A stretch of 64,000 nt of DNA from positions 33,253,681-33,317,680 of the forward strand of contig NC_088786.1 in NCBI RefSeq assembly GCF_949628265.1, written 5' to 3'. The DNA comes from Cloeon dipterum. Taxonomy: Eukaryota; Arthropoda; Insecta; Ephemeroptera; Baetidae. Shown here piece by piece: positions 50,711-61,819 of this stretch (the stretch's first letter is position 1; every line of letters begins with the position of its first letter). The position numbers were made by a program, and so were the translations under genes. The notes beneath the pieces were generated by a model that ran no database searches, was not told where the DNA came from, and saw only the letters and a program-made list of their open reading frames with translations.

Positions 50711-53700
50711 ATGGATGCAGATTCGGACAAAAAACACTACGGCCAAATCCTGCAAGAGATTGAGAGCACGGATGACTACTGGGGGCCAACCTTCAGGTAA
50801 AATTAACGTTTACACGGAAACTGTCATTCATCCGCCCACTGCATACACAATTGACAGCAGGGGGATGATTAAACTGCGAGAGGGCGAAGGATTTTCCAAC
50901 ATTTTGATACGAAATTTGATTGGAGGATGTTAACCTCCCAGTAATTATCCCTAAATTATATCTACCCATTTATTGACAGCACAAGGAGGATTATTGTCTA
51001 ACGTTATCTTGGGTCATCAAGGGTCACAAAAGTGGCGCCAAATATTTGAAAGTTTGACGCATGGCTGGTGCTACTTCTTCGATTTTCGATAAATATTGCA
51101 CTTCTGCGCAGTCGGGAAATAATATTCCCGTGGAAAAGTCGTTTGGTTCTAATTGTGTCAGAAAAACAAGGATCAAATACATTTTGGGAATGTCAGAGAG
51201 AATCGCAGAATCTGCCAGTTTTTACTCGATAGCTTCTGACTCAAGATATGAACATTTACTATACGAGTTAGAAACGTCTAATGACACCAGCAGCGTTGGT
51301 CTGGTTATAAGGTAGCCTGAAAAATTCATCCCTTGTATAATTTAATTAGTGTCTTTTGATTTGGTAGATGTAACATGATGTGAAACGAATTCAGACAAAT
51401 TAAATTTCCCAGATGAGAAATCTGTCGGTAATTTACAAAATTTACCTATTCAATTAGTTCAATTTGATTTACTTTCATTTCAAATTAATATGAATTGTAT
51501 GATAATCATAATGTTACAATAATTGTACTATAAAAAAGGAGAAAAAGACATAAAATTTAGGTCGAAATATTGGCTCTACTCCGTGTGGAAAACGGTAACC
51601 TATAATAGTGAAAATTCTACGAGGAAAAATTAAATTAACCTATTAAATTAACCGTCCAGAATTAATTTCCTTACAGATTAGAGCCATTTTCTTAAATTCA
51701 AAGATTAAACTTGTGTTTTTCTTTGTCATAATAGGTGCTAAATTTTGGCTTCCATTAATTTTAGTGGAAATTAATAAAAAAAAAATCGTGTTGGAACATT
51801 TCTTGCAACATTAATCACAAGTAGAATCTAATTAATTTAGCATCACAATAATACTACATGTTAGCTTTACCAACAACAACTGTAAAGCAAAGTGCGTGTG
51901 CTAATTTTAACTGGTTCAAGAAGGGATAATGGTTTATTTCTGATGGCCCCCACTTAACCGCGTCGAAACCTATTTCCACCCATAATTAGTGGCGCTTTAT
52001 CTGCAGCCACAGCGTAAACTTGTTACCACCGATAAGAGAGAACAGTTCGGTTTCAACCATGGAAGAGTCGGCAGCGGAAAAGTATTTTGCCGAGTTTCTG
52101 TCCGATTGCGACATAGAGTGAGGGCAATTTAATCCCCGCTTTCCTGACGATAGATAGATAACATATTTTTATATGATTAACGCGTGATCTGACGCAATTT
52201 GCAGAGCCATTTATGATGGGGACGAGCACAGGAGCTTCATGGAGAAGCTGGACGCGCGGATCAAAACGCATGACAAGGACATCGAGAAAATGTGCAACTT
52301 CCACTATCAGGGCTTCATCGACGCGATCAGAGAGCTGCTGCAAGTGCGCACCCAGGCGCAGAAACTTAATGTGAGCTCTTGAAAGTTAAATTTACAAAAA
52401 AATAAAATTGAAGCGGAATATTTTTATACCTTTTCTGGTTCCGTTTTGACACACTCTAGCAACTATTTGTCACTAATGCGAGTGAGTTAATTTTGCGGTG
52501 TCACGCAGGAAGGAGTTGTGGGCATCAACAAAGAGATCTTATCCTCCGCAGCGGCTTTGACTGCCAAAGGCGAGCAGCTGTGCAAGGCGAGGAAGACGGA
52601 ACACAACATCGCGACGGCCATCGAAAGCCTCTCTTTGTGCCTACCTGTCCTCACCACTTACGCCAAACTGCAGAAACAGATGGCGGAGAAAAGGTTGCCT
52701 CACGACTTGCACTTGGCTCGTGTTTTAATTGTCGTTTTCAGATACTATCCTGCGCTGAAAACGCTGGAAATGCTGGAGCACCAGTACCTGCCTCGAGTGG
52801 CCAACTACAGATTTTCTCAGCAAATGCGAGAGAGCATCCCAAAGTGGGTTTCATTGTTTTTAAAATGATTGGAATTCCATTGCGTCATTGTTTTGTTTCA
52901 GGCTGCGTGAAAACATAAAAGACGCGTCGATGTCTGAGCTTAAAGACTTTTTGGAGAACATCAGAAAGCTCTCACCTAAAATTGGAGAGGTTGCCATGAA
53001 GCATGTAAGATTTTACAGCTGGATTGTTTTGATTTTACTGAAATAAAAAAATGTTTCAGACGACAGAGCAGCTGGCTAGCGACCTGGTGGCTGTGGTGAG
53101 AAAGAAAAAGCGTCAGGCGCCTCTGCCGCCGAGTTCATTTAGCAGTGATGCCGAGAATTTCAAGAGCATTTCGCTTGACACGAGTTTCGATGGCGACGAC
53201 GAATTGAGTGCTCAAGACATGATCGATTTTTCGCCGGTCTACAGGTGCCTTCACATTTACTCTGTCTTAGTGAGTCACAATCTGATTTATCCCGACCAAA
53301 ACATAAAAACTTATGATCTTCCCAGGGCTTAAGAGATACCTTCGAGGACTACTACAGGAAACAAAGGAAGAAGCAGGCGTTGTTGGTCATTCAGCCGCCA
53401 ACTAATATGGTTTGTTTAAATTTTCGGTCTTGACAATTGTTCTTACTTTCCCAATCATTTGTAGAGAAATAAATCAGTGGTTCGACTTATATTGTCTTTA
53501 CTAAATGCAGAAATACTTATTGTTTATTTTTCTTTCAGCATGAAAGCGTTGGGGAGTACAAAAACTACATCCATGCCATTGTCGGCTTTTTTGTCATCGA
53601 GGACCACATTTTGAACACAGGAAACGGTCTAGTCACGAGAAGCTATCTGGACGAAGTCTGGTCCACAGCACTCACCAGCATCATCAACGCTCTGCGGACT

Positions 53701-55814
53701 CACACTGTAATTTAAAATTCAAAAATTCCTTCTTTGATAAACAAAGTTCTTCTTTCAGGCTTACTGCACAGACGCCCAGTTGATGATAAAAATCAAACAC
53801 TTGATCACAATGTTCAACAATACACTTAGGGTGAGTAATTTCTTCTTATGCAAAGACGGCATATTCATTACTTTGAGATATTCTGCAGAATTATGGTTAC
53901 CCCATTGGACAACTGCTGGAACTCTTGGCCGAAATCAGGGAGCATTACAATGAGGTTTTGATGCAGCGATGGGTCCAAGTGTTCAGAGAGATTCTAGACG
54001 TTGAAAACTTTGTGCCGATAGAAGTGCGTATATTTCAACTCTATTCAGTCTTAATTATTTATCTCTGTGATTTATGCAGGTGCACAGCAGTGCTGAGTTT
54101 GATACAGTAGTCAACAATTTTCCATTTGTGGATGACTCTCTGCAAGAAAAACCATTCCCCAAGCTTTTCCCATTTTCGTCAATGGTTCCAAAAGTGTACC
54201 AGCAAGTCAAAGAATTCATTTACGCCTGTTTGAAATTCTCTGATGACTTGAATCTAAGGTAAATTGAAAAGATAATCAGACCCACTTTATTAAAATTAAA
54301 CCACTGTACCAGTCAAGAGGAAGTTTGCGAAATGATCAGGAAGTCGACAAATTTACTCCTGACCCGCACTTTCAGTGGTTGTCTATCATCTTGTTTCCGT
54401 AAACCTGGTCTTGGTCTCTTGCAAATGGTCCAAATTATTCTTGACACTGGCTATTTGGAGCAGGCAACTATCTACTTGGAAGAATTCGTTGCAAACATCA
54501 CAGGGTAAACCATTTTGCTGCGTTAAGTTCAGTTTGTTGTAATTTTTCAACCCTGCAGGGCTCACGCCGAAGCGCAGTTTGTGTCTAGAACTGGTCCTCC
54601 AGCCATGTTCAGAGTCGCCCGAGCTGATGCGGAGCAGCAGATCATTGAGAAGCTGCAAAAGAAGTTAGATGAGTTCATGGAGCTGGAGAATTATGACTGG
54701 ATGCTGGGCGAACCGCAAGGTCACGCCTCAAGCCACATCACTGACATGATTGCCTTTTTGCAAAGCACTCTGCAAGCATTCAGTGATTTGCCTGTGAGTG
54801 TTATTCTCTTTGAATTGGTGTCTAGAGATCTAGTTAATCAAGTCAGAAAAAAACTGTTATCCAGCAAAAACGCTATTTTTCTAACATAAATTTGGAATGC
54901 TTTTATGTTTAAAACAGCTCCAATGAATCCAAACGTCCTTACCATACCAGTCCATTTTATGTATCTTGAAGTACCTAGTAAATGTTAATTCATTTCTGTT
55001 CCTCAGGCTGAAGTTTCACAAAAAGTGTGTAAAGCAGCTTGCAAACATTTAGCTGACGGACTGCTGCATTTATTGCTCCAAGAGGAAGTAAAACAAGTGT
55101 CTACCGGCGCTCTCTCTCAACTAAACTTGGACATAATTCAGTGCGAACGTAAGCTGCTGCAAAGGAAACGAGTGCTTTAAGCTAACAGTTCTGTTATGTC
55201 CTTTGCAGAGTTTGCCGCTTTAGTGCCTGTGCCTGGTCTGGATGAGGACGCCTGTCTGCAGTACTTCACCGAAATCCGACAGCTGCTTGACCTTGTGATG
55301 GCCTGGGACTGGCCAACCTACTTCCACGACCATGGTCAGGAGACCAGCAAGTACCCAAATGTGAATCCGAACAATGCTATAATACTGCTGGAAAAGTGAG
55401 TCTTTGATTTTGTGCTTTAACAACAATTGTTAGATTTTTTAATTATTCTGTGTTTGCGTTTGCACATCAGCCAGAATACCCATTTTAAAATCTTTTTCAA
55501 AGTTCCATTCAAAATTGAATTGAAAATTAATGCAAATATAATCCAGAATATTAAGACTTCGTGTTCTACATCTCAAACTTTTTGATCTCATAAATTTGCA
55601 AGTGAAGAGAAATTCTAATTTCACATTGTCTAGATTTATAACAAGTGTAATTAGTATAATTATACTCACTTTCATTTTTGTTTGCAGAATGCGAGAGGCA
55701 GACAAAAAGACTGTGTTTGCTGTTTTGAAGAAGAGTGAGAGGGACAAGAAGAAGCTTCTCGAGACGGTGCTGAAGCAACTGCGCCAGCTTGCGTCAGCGC
55801 CGTCCCAGCCATGA
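50711..55814 (+). CDS. Sec15: Exocyst complex subunit Sec15 (EXOC6), 16 coding exons
   Basis: With first exon 50711-50796, the exons are 52205-52370, 52509-52693, 52742-52843, 52902-53004, 53060-53269, 53326-53409, 53539-53706, 53759-53830, 53889-54023, 54080-54258, 54313-54504, 54559-54793, 55007-55148, 55209-55395 and 55688-55814. This gives 790 aa, close to human EXOC6 (804). Sec15 is the exocyst subunit that binds Rab GTPases (Rab11 in animals) and helps tether secretory vesicles to the plasma membrane. Conserved segments include EKLDARIKTHDKDIEKMCNF, FSPVYRCLHIYSVL, YYRKQRKKQALLV, QVKEFIYACLKFSDDLNL, LNLDIIQCE and RQLLDLVMAWDWPTY. All phases close. The start with DYWGPTFR just before AIYDG matches the usual Sec15 N-terminus. 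Two further candidate first exons are listed separately. Confidence 0.96.
51033..51042 (-). promoter_or_regulatory. E2F-like site upstream of Sec15 exon 1b
   Basis: The minus strand reads TTTGGCGCCA (plus strand TGGCGCCAAA), matching the E2F consensus TTTSGCGC, about 20 bp before the ATG at 51061. A site this close to the start codon supports a transcription start here, but a chance match cannot be excluded. Confidence 0.35.
51061..51311 (+). CDS. Sec15: Sec15 alternative first exon 1b (candidate)
   Basis: An 83-codon frame open from ATG 51061 to a GT donor at 51312, ending in phase 2 like exon 1a, so it can join 52205 to read VGLVIR-AIYDG. Its last part (RYEHLLYELETSNDTSSVGL) resembles exon 1a (HYGQILQEIESTDDYWGPTF), suggesting the two arose by duplication. 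It adds about 60 extra N-terminal residues, so the protein would be about 845 aa. Without splicing the frame stops immediately after the donor (GGTAG), which also fits an exon boundary. No transcript evidence is available here. Confidence 0.6.
52059..52117 (+). CDS. Sec15: Sec15 alternative first exon 1c (candidate)
   Basis: ATG at 52059 in a strong context (AACCATGG), 19 codons plus 2 nt, then a GTGAGG donor. It ends in phase 2 and joins exon 2 at 52205 to read SDCDIE-AIYDG, giving a protein of about 781 aa. The intron would be only 87 nt. GATAAG-type motifs lie shortly upstream (about 51996 and 52031). The short acidic start EKYFAEFLSDCD loosely parallels the KHYGQILQEIE part of exon 1a. 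It could instead be a chance open frame. Confidence 0.5.
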
Positions 55815-56005
55815 AATTTTGTTGATGATTTTGTTCTCTAAACCAAAGTTTAACAAGCATTTTAGGCGTCGCAAATATTCTTGTGTCACAATAACTAACA
55901 CAGCAGATATTACGTTTAAATCAATGTTGTTATTTTGAGGAAGTTATTTTCTAAAGTGCCTTTTACCAGATCAGTTATAAAAATGAGTATGTTAAATGAT
56001 AGAAA

Positions 56006-56011
56006 AATAAA
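56006..56011 (+). terminator. Poly(A) signal of Sec15
   Basis: AATAAA lies 192 bp past the TGA stop (55812-55814), before the convergent TEX261 3' end. Confidence 0.65.
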
Positions 56012-56114
56012 GGAAAATTATAATTATTTACAAGTTTATTTTTCAGAATATTTAAAGCACGCATTTTAATTAGATTTACAATCATTTTAGGTGGAAAAGC
56101 AATCACATCATACG

Positions 56115-56120
56115 TTTATT
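56115..56120 (-). terminator. Poly(A) signal of TEX261
   Basis: TTTATT on plus (AATAAA on minus) lies about 115 bp past the TEX261 stop. Another lies at 56035-56040, which would make the transcript run almost to the Sec15 signal. Confidence 0.45.
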
Positions 56121-56234
56121 CATCCCTCAAGTTCATAGCTCATTTTAGTAAATTCATTCGTTGGCGTTAAAGGAGTTTTATAAAAATCTATAAGTTAAGG
56201 GTGAAGTGCTGGATTCTGTAGCATGGCAGAGAGA

Positions 56235-57364
56235 TCAGTATCCTTTCTTGTTTCTTTGTGGTAGTACAGAATCCTTAGCGAAATTGAAGAAAGCTAGCAA
56301 ACCGTATTTTTTGCCCTTTCTTGAGAAATAGCTGCTGACAACATCATCATCTGAAGAGCATTTCAAACCATATTTTACATTATTAGCATATTTATTTTTG
56401 GAAAAACCTTCCCTCACCTTGATGTCTAAACTCGGAAACTGTTGGAAGAGTATTTTCATTTGCAGACAAAGACACGAAGAGAGTGAATGGAACAAGCCAC
56501 TGACAAATCGTGAAATATCCTAATACCTATTTGCAACAAAAAATAACGAATTAATTAAAAAATGTAAGGTTTGCATGATTTATTTTACCTCCGAAAAGGT
56601 GTAGTAGTGAGAAGAGAAGTGTTGAAAGGCAAAGTAGTGGTTCACGACTAGCATCACTATAACAGACGAGAATTCATAAAAGGCATTAAAAATTTCAATT
56701 TGCCATCAACTGAGGCTTGAGTGATAATTTGAATATTTTCTGGTGATATCACAAGTTTTTTTAAAATAATAGATGCTTTGTTATTGTATTTTTATAAAGC
56801 TTGATTAAATATCATGAATTTATCACATTATTCATTCTCTCAGAGATAATTATGATTTTTATTGACAGCCTTACCTACTGAAGTGATGAAAGAGGGAGAG
56901 AGCACATCAAAAAAGGGAAACGTCTGGATGATGCACAAATGAGCAACTTGAGTGATTAAATTGCAAATCACCATTGATTTTGGCAATTCTTCAAATAAAA
57001 AGAAAACTACATTTATTCCCAAGACGACCTGTAAATAAATTGCAAGAGTTATATAATTCAATGGTGTTAAACTCAATAATAACATTACCATGGTCATCCA
57101 CCAGATCACTTTTCTAGTGAAGCTAGTGTACTCCTCAACTAACTCTGCTAAATAGTACAGTCCAGCAGCTGGGAAAATAGAGTACGTTTAAATTAAATTA
57201 TTTATTCATACATACACCATAAATTAATTAAGAAATTTTCACAAAAGGCCAAAATAAATTTTTATTAGTCAGAGTGAAATGATATTAAACTTACCAACTG
57301 ATATTGTGACGAAAAGGATTTGCAGTATCATAGCAAACCAGCTCAAAAGATACATAGGCCACAT
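56235..57364 (-). CDS. TEX261: TEX261 / SVP26-family ER-Golgi membrane protein, 6 exons
   Basis: Minus-strand exons: 57295-57364, 57089-57168, 56875-57028, 56589-56656, 56418-56526 and 56235-56350. All phases match, giving 198 aa (human TEX261 is 196). Family members (yeast Svp26) are multi-pass proteins that sort certain membrane enzymes into COPII vesicles leaving the ER. Visible features are the N-terminal hydrophobic segment MWPMYLLSWFAMILQILFV, the AGLYYLAELVEEYT motif, further hydrophobic segments around VVLGINVVFFLF and TICQWLVPFTLFVSLSANE, LQTFPF-like IIQTFPFFDVLSPSFI, VVNHYFAFQHF, and a C-terminal DDDVVSSYFSRKGKKYGLL tail. It faces PRPF4 across a short divergent promoter. Confidence 0.95.
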
Positions 57365-57782
57365 TTTGTTCCGCTATTTTGCTTTGTTGTGCGAAGGGTT
57401 CGAAAAGAGTTTAAATAAATATTCTCAATAACATTACACCATGAAAAATATTAGTTTTAAAAACGTAGGCAAAAGTCAGACCAAATTTTCCCCCTATATT
57501 TATGTTATTAACTCACGGCCACTTGCAGAAGTGGGTGAGGCTGGCGCACATCATCAACAATTCAACAGCTGTGCAGAGGGGAGGATTCTCATTTGCTAGC
57601 TTTGAGATCTCAACCAATGAGCGACTAGGACAGCAAAACAACACTCTTTCTTTAATCATCAATCATTGCTTGTTGTTTGCTGGACGCGCATCTGTTTGTG
57701 TTTATTTGAGTTGCCGGCAAAAACCTTAGATTTTTCCGATTTTTCTGTCTTCTCACACTCGTTGTATCCGCATTCAAACACA
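57365..57782. promoter_or_regulatory. Divergent TEX261 / PRPF4 promoter
   Basis: 418 bp between the two start codons. It contains a CCAAT box (57614-57618, CAACCAATGAGCG) and no clear TATA at a suitable position. The same CCAAT-box layout occurs at the BUB3/Sec15 promoter. Confidence 0.65.
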
Positions 57783-60217
57783 ATGTCTGACGAAGAGGAG
57801 TCTGTTTTTGTCAAAAAGTCTAAAACAATTCACTATGGTTCGTTGGAGGATTCGGAGAGGGCAAAACTTACCAACACACTGTCCTCTGTGCTTGGACCAG
57901 ACCCAAGCACTCTCGTGGGACATACCACTGAGATTGATAATATTATGATTTCGAATGGTATTCAAACTTTTGATGAATGGAAATGCACACGATTGAAATT
58001 GTCATTAAATTTGCAGAATATTTGGAGTTGGAGAATGTTATGAACAGAGACAGATCAGCACTTTTGGAAGAATTTGAAAAGAGGAAACTGAAAAGGCAGA
58101 TCAATGTGTCCACGGACGATGAAGAAGTGAAGAGAAACCTACGCCATTTAGGAGAACCAGTATGCATATTTGGTGAAGGTCCAGCAGAACGGAGAATTCG
58201 TCTGAGGGAGCTCTTGGCAACGTAATTCTATTGAATTTTGCCTTAATTTTCCTTTAAAAATTCAACCTATTTTGTGTGTTCAGGCTTGGGGAGGATGCCA
58301 TCAAGAAAAAGCGAGATGACGACGAGGAAAAGGTGGAGAAAATAGACAAAGACCAGGAGCACCAAACATGGTATCACGAGGGGCCTGATTCGCTGCGTGT
58401 GGCCAGGATGTGGCTCGCCGAGTACTCCCTGCCGAGAGCCAAGGAACGTCTAGATAAAGCGCGAACCCTAGTTGGCGTGGACGACATGACAAAGACTGCT
58501 AAAAAACAGGAGTTGTTGAAGAAGCTGAATGCAATGAGCATTTATTGCAGTCAAATTGGAGACACAAGGCCAATCTCCTTCTGCCGTTTCAGTCCAGACA
58601 GCAAAATGCTTGTCACTGGATCTTGGTAAAGTAATGCTAGTGATTCTCAGGATTCAGGCTCATGCTTAGTTCTATAGGAGTGGTCTCTGCAAACTGTGGT
58701 CAGTTCCTAGTTGCGAGCGCATTCTGACTTTCAAAGGACATGATTGCAATGTAGGCGCTATCGTGTTCCACCCTGAGGCCACCTTGCGAGAAGGAGAACG
58801 TGTTTGCGACCTTGCATCATGCGCAGTTGATGGCTCAGTTAAACTGTGGACCTTGAACAGGTAATTTTAATTTAAGAGACATGCAATATTGCACATTAAA
58901 CAAAATGAGAGTGAAAATTCCAACAGGAGGGTGTGCTGAAACTCTAAATTTTGTGGTGAAATTTTGAAACCATTCTCCCATGTGGTCATTTTGCTGTCCT
59001 CGTGAGAGTGGAGTGGAAGAAAGTTTCTCGTGGTTTTCCATGTTGGAACAATTTTCCGGAAATGATCGAAATAAAGACCAAAATTTTGGGTTGATTCCAT
59101 ATTTGAGGCCTGGTTTTCTATCAAACAACTGGAAAGTGCATCAAGGGTGGATTTCAGCGCCTATTGTTGCTAAAGAATAAGCCCAGCTGATTTCTATAAA
59201 TCCTGCTATCATTTTAATTTAAAATATTTATTTAACTGGACATAATAAAATAGTAAAATAAAGTTTTAATATTCCTAATGGCTGACCTGTTGTTGCAGTG
59301 AGGACTCATTAGCCACTGTTGAAGGCCACGCGCCTCACAGGGTTTCCAGAGTAGAATTCCACCCGTCAGGTCGCTTCCTTGGCACCTGCTGCTATGACAA
59401 CTCGTGGCGGCTGTGGGACTTGGAGCAGTGCCAAGAAGTTCTGCATCAGGAAGGGCACTGCAAGCCTGTTTTCTGCATCGCTTTCCAAGTCGATGGATCG
59501 GTTTGCGCGACAGGGTAAGCACTGCACTGCCATTTTCAATTATTCCCGTGAATGAATAAAGACAGAATTCAATTATTAGTGCTGATAAAAAATAATAAAT
59601 TTCAAATGCAGTTATTTTACAACATTCCTAGGTTTAATAATTAACAGCCTGATTAATTATGGATTATGGATCACATTTTCAGAGGTCTTGATGCTTTTGG
59701 CAGAGTGTGGGATTTGAGGACAGGGCGCTGCATAATGTTCATGGAGGGCCACTTGAAATCGATCTACGGAATCGACTACTCTAGCAATGGGTAAGCTAGC
59801 CATTGAGCAGCATTAATTAAGACAGAAATAACGCCCTCTTTTTCAGTTACCACATTATCACAGGGAGCGAAGACCACTCCTGTAAGGTGTGGGACATGAG
59901 GAAGAGGGCCTGCTTATACACCATTCCAGCCCACCTCAATCTCATCTCACAAGTCAAATATCAGCCAAATCAGGGAGAATTCTTGGTCACTGGATCCTTT
60001 GACACTACAGCCAAGGTAATGTCTAGTTTATTCTTAATATCAAAATTTTAATCTGTGCCTATTGATGTAGCTGTGGTCGCAAAAAAACTGGCAACCTCTG
60101 AAAACGCTATCTGGACACGATGGCAAGATTATGTGCGTTGACATTTCTTCCGACTCGAATTACATTGCAACTTCATCATATGATAGGACATTTAAGCTGT
60201 GGTCACCGGAACTCTAA
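57783..60217 (+). CDS. PRPF4: U4/U6 small nuclear ribonucleoprotein Prp4 (PRPF4), 8 exons
   Basis: Exons 57783-57957, 58017-58221, 58284-58625, 58678-58860, 59299-59514, 59683-59790, 59847-60015 and 60071-60217 encode 514 aa (human PRPF4 is 522). The protein is a core part of the U4/U6 and U4/U6.U5 snRNPs, acting with PRPF3 and PPIH in spliceosome assembly in the nucleus. The N-terminal half contains the splicing-factor (SFM) segment [20 protein letters not shown] followed by [20 protein letters not shown] and the [20 protein letters not shown] segment. The C-terminal half is a WD40 propeller with [50 protein letters not shown] and FKLWSPE repeats. All phases close. The transposon downstream starts about 170 bp past the stop. 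Confidence 0.97.
58861..59298. other. PRPF4 intron 4
   Basis: A 438-bp intron, much longer than most others in this gene. I see no terminal repeats, exon or RNA gene in it. Confidence 0.6.
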
Positions 60218-60387
60218 TTTTATATATTAAAATTTAAAAAAATTATTACTCGTTTGATTCAATAATCTTAAAACCATGCAATCATGTATGTAAATAATTT
60301 AATTCATGGAAATTCAAAATTGCTATCTAGTGAGAACAAGAACGCCGCTTTAAGTAAAACTGCGTCATGCTGTCGCCATCTACAGTA

Positions 60388-61693
60388 TGACCACTTATAT
60401 TTTGAGACTCTTCCATGTTTTTTTTAAATTGGCTGCTTAACAAAAACTACTTAAGTTAGGCGAACGTCATTTACATCACAGCTTTATTACACGTTTGGTG
60501 ACACATTTATTCGATATGGGCTCCATTTTTCTCAATCACGGCCTCCAGACGGGGTCGGACTTGGCTGCAAACCCTTTGAAGGTACTCTTCATCCATTGCA
60601 CGCCATGCCTTCTTGATGGAGGTCTTCAGGGCTTCAATATTGGGGCGAGGCTTCTTGCAAGCATCCGCCTCGACTTTTGCCCAAACACTAAAACGAAGGG
60701 GGTTCAGATCTGGTGAGCTAGCAGGCCACATCGTCTTGGACCAGAAGCCCGGCAGGTGCTGGTTTAGCCAATCTTGAGTCTTCTTGGACGTATGGGCCGG
60801 CGCACCATCTTGTTGGAATGTGATTTTTGTGTCCGACCCATATGTTGACTTCACCCAAGGCAGAACTTGCTTTTTCAAAATATCTAAGTAGACCTCAGTG
60901 TTCACTTTAAGCCCTTGTTTTATGAACACTGGATTCATCTTCTTGCCATCAGATGCGACAAGTCCAAAGACCATAACACCAGCAGGATGCTTAGTTTTGA
61001 ACGAAAATCGGATATTTTCTGGTACCTCAGATGCAGGTGACTTGCTCAGATACCTGTCAGTGCGGCTATTGGAAACTGCATCGACAGAGAACATCTTTTC
61101 ATCTGAGTACAAAATAACACGGCGTTTCGTGCCTTTCTTCAAATCAGATAGTAGCTTCCTACTTCTTTCCACTCTCGCTTCCTTCTGTTTGGTCGTAATC
61201 AAATGTCTCTTGGTCCTGGCCCTCGACACGTACTTCAGATCATATTTCACTATTTTTCGGACCGTTTCGCGGCCCGCTGCGTACGAGCGTGCGATTTTTC
61301 TAATGGAAATCAGCGGATTTCGTTGAATCTTCATGCGAATGGCCCTCATCAATGCTGGAGTGCGGACGGGCGTCGATTTTACAGTTCGGGGCTTCCTTGG
61401 GGTCGGGGCAGTATCACCAATAGCTTTGATGCGGAAGACGGTTGCCCTGGAGCATTTGGTGAGGGCCATAATGTCCCGAATCGAGCGTTGGGCGCGGAGC
61501 AGCGAAAGGATTTTCTGCTTGTTGTGCATGTTGCAAACATACTAAGGGTAAGGGTCTGAGGTGATTTTCGCGCCATTATAGTAAAAGAGCATAAAGTGGG
61601 GAGTTGAATGATACAAATTTGGCGCGAAACGCATAAATAGTTCAAAAGTTATGCGCATGCAAAGTTAGTCTCAAAATATAAGTGGGGGCGCAA
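60388..61693 (-). mobile_element. Tc1/mariner-superfamily (DD37D/maT-like) transposon
   Basis: An element of about 1.3 kb with inverted repeats CACTTATATTTTGAGACT at 60392-60409 and its reverse complement at 61667-61684, enclosing one transposase frame. The outermost bases differ between the two ends (TGAC versus a longer TTGCGCCCC), and TA dinucleotides flank both sides, so exact limits are uncertain by a few bases. It sits between PRPF4 and the CMC1 promoter. Confidence 0.85.
60507..61529 (-). CDS. Mariner-type transposase, full length, third catalytic residue replaced
   Basis: A 340-codon uninterrupted frame. The N-terminal about 110 residues hold paired helix-turn-helix DNA-binding motifs (SIRDIMALTKCSRATVFRI; ISIRKIARSYAAGRETVRKI). 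The DDE/D catalytic domain shows D143 in YSDEKMF and D241 in QQDGAPAHTS. The third acidic residue, expected 37 residues on in the NPLD-type motif of DD37D (maT) elements, is Arg279 (SSPDLNPLRFSVW; codon at 60693-60695). The frame is otherwise intact, with no stop or frameshift. In members of this family the acidic triad binds the metal ions for strand cutting, so this copy is predicted inactive. Known family facts and my alignment by eye support this; no alignment was run. Confidence 0.92.
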   Translation of the reverse strand: MHNKQKILSLLRAQRSIRDIMALTKCSRATVFRIKAIGDTAPTPRKPRTVKSTPVRTPALMRAIRMKIQRNPLISIRKIARSYAAGRETVRKIVKYDLKYVSRARTKRHLITTKQKEARVERSRKLLSDLKKGTKRRVILYSDEKMFSVDAVSNSRTDRYLSKSPASEVPENIRFSFKTKHPAGVMVFGLVASDGKKMNPVFIKQGLKVNTEVYLDILKKQVLPWVKSTYGSDTKITFQQDGAPAHTSKKTQDWLNQHLPGFWSKTMWPASSPDLNPLRFSVWAKVEADACKKPRPNIEALKTSIKKAWRAMDEEYLQRVCSQVRPRLEAVIEKNGAHIE

Positions 61694-61819
61694 TATATGC
61701 AATTACGTTTCATTGGTTACGCCCCTATTCTAGAGTGTCGTTCAAAACATTGCTGGAGTTTGTAGAAATTCGTAAGAAGTTCAGCAAAAACAAGGAGAAA
61801 GAAAACCCAAAAGAACTAA
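61694..61819 (+). promoter_or_regulatory. CMC1 promoter with CCAAT box
   Basis: 126 bp between the transposon end and the CMC1 ATG, with an inverted CCAAT box (ATTGG 61712-61716 in CATTGGTTACG). The transposon inserted immediately upstream without removing this box. Confidence 0.5.

Larger units (their letters stand above)
50797..52204. other. Sec15 first intron region holding alternative start exons
   Basis: This 1.4-kb intron of the 50711 transcript contains candidate first exons 51061-51311 and 52059-52117 and their possible promoters. The remainder (about 51320-52000) is AT-rich with no other feature I can support. Confidence 0.6.

Noticed and set aside
51320..52000. Additional Sec15 exons in the remainder of the first intron
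   Set aside because: The sequence is AT-rich, with no phase-2 donor preceded by an ATG frame of useful length apart from the two reported.
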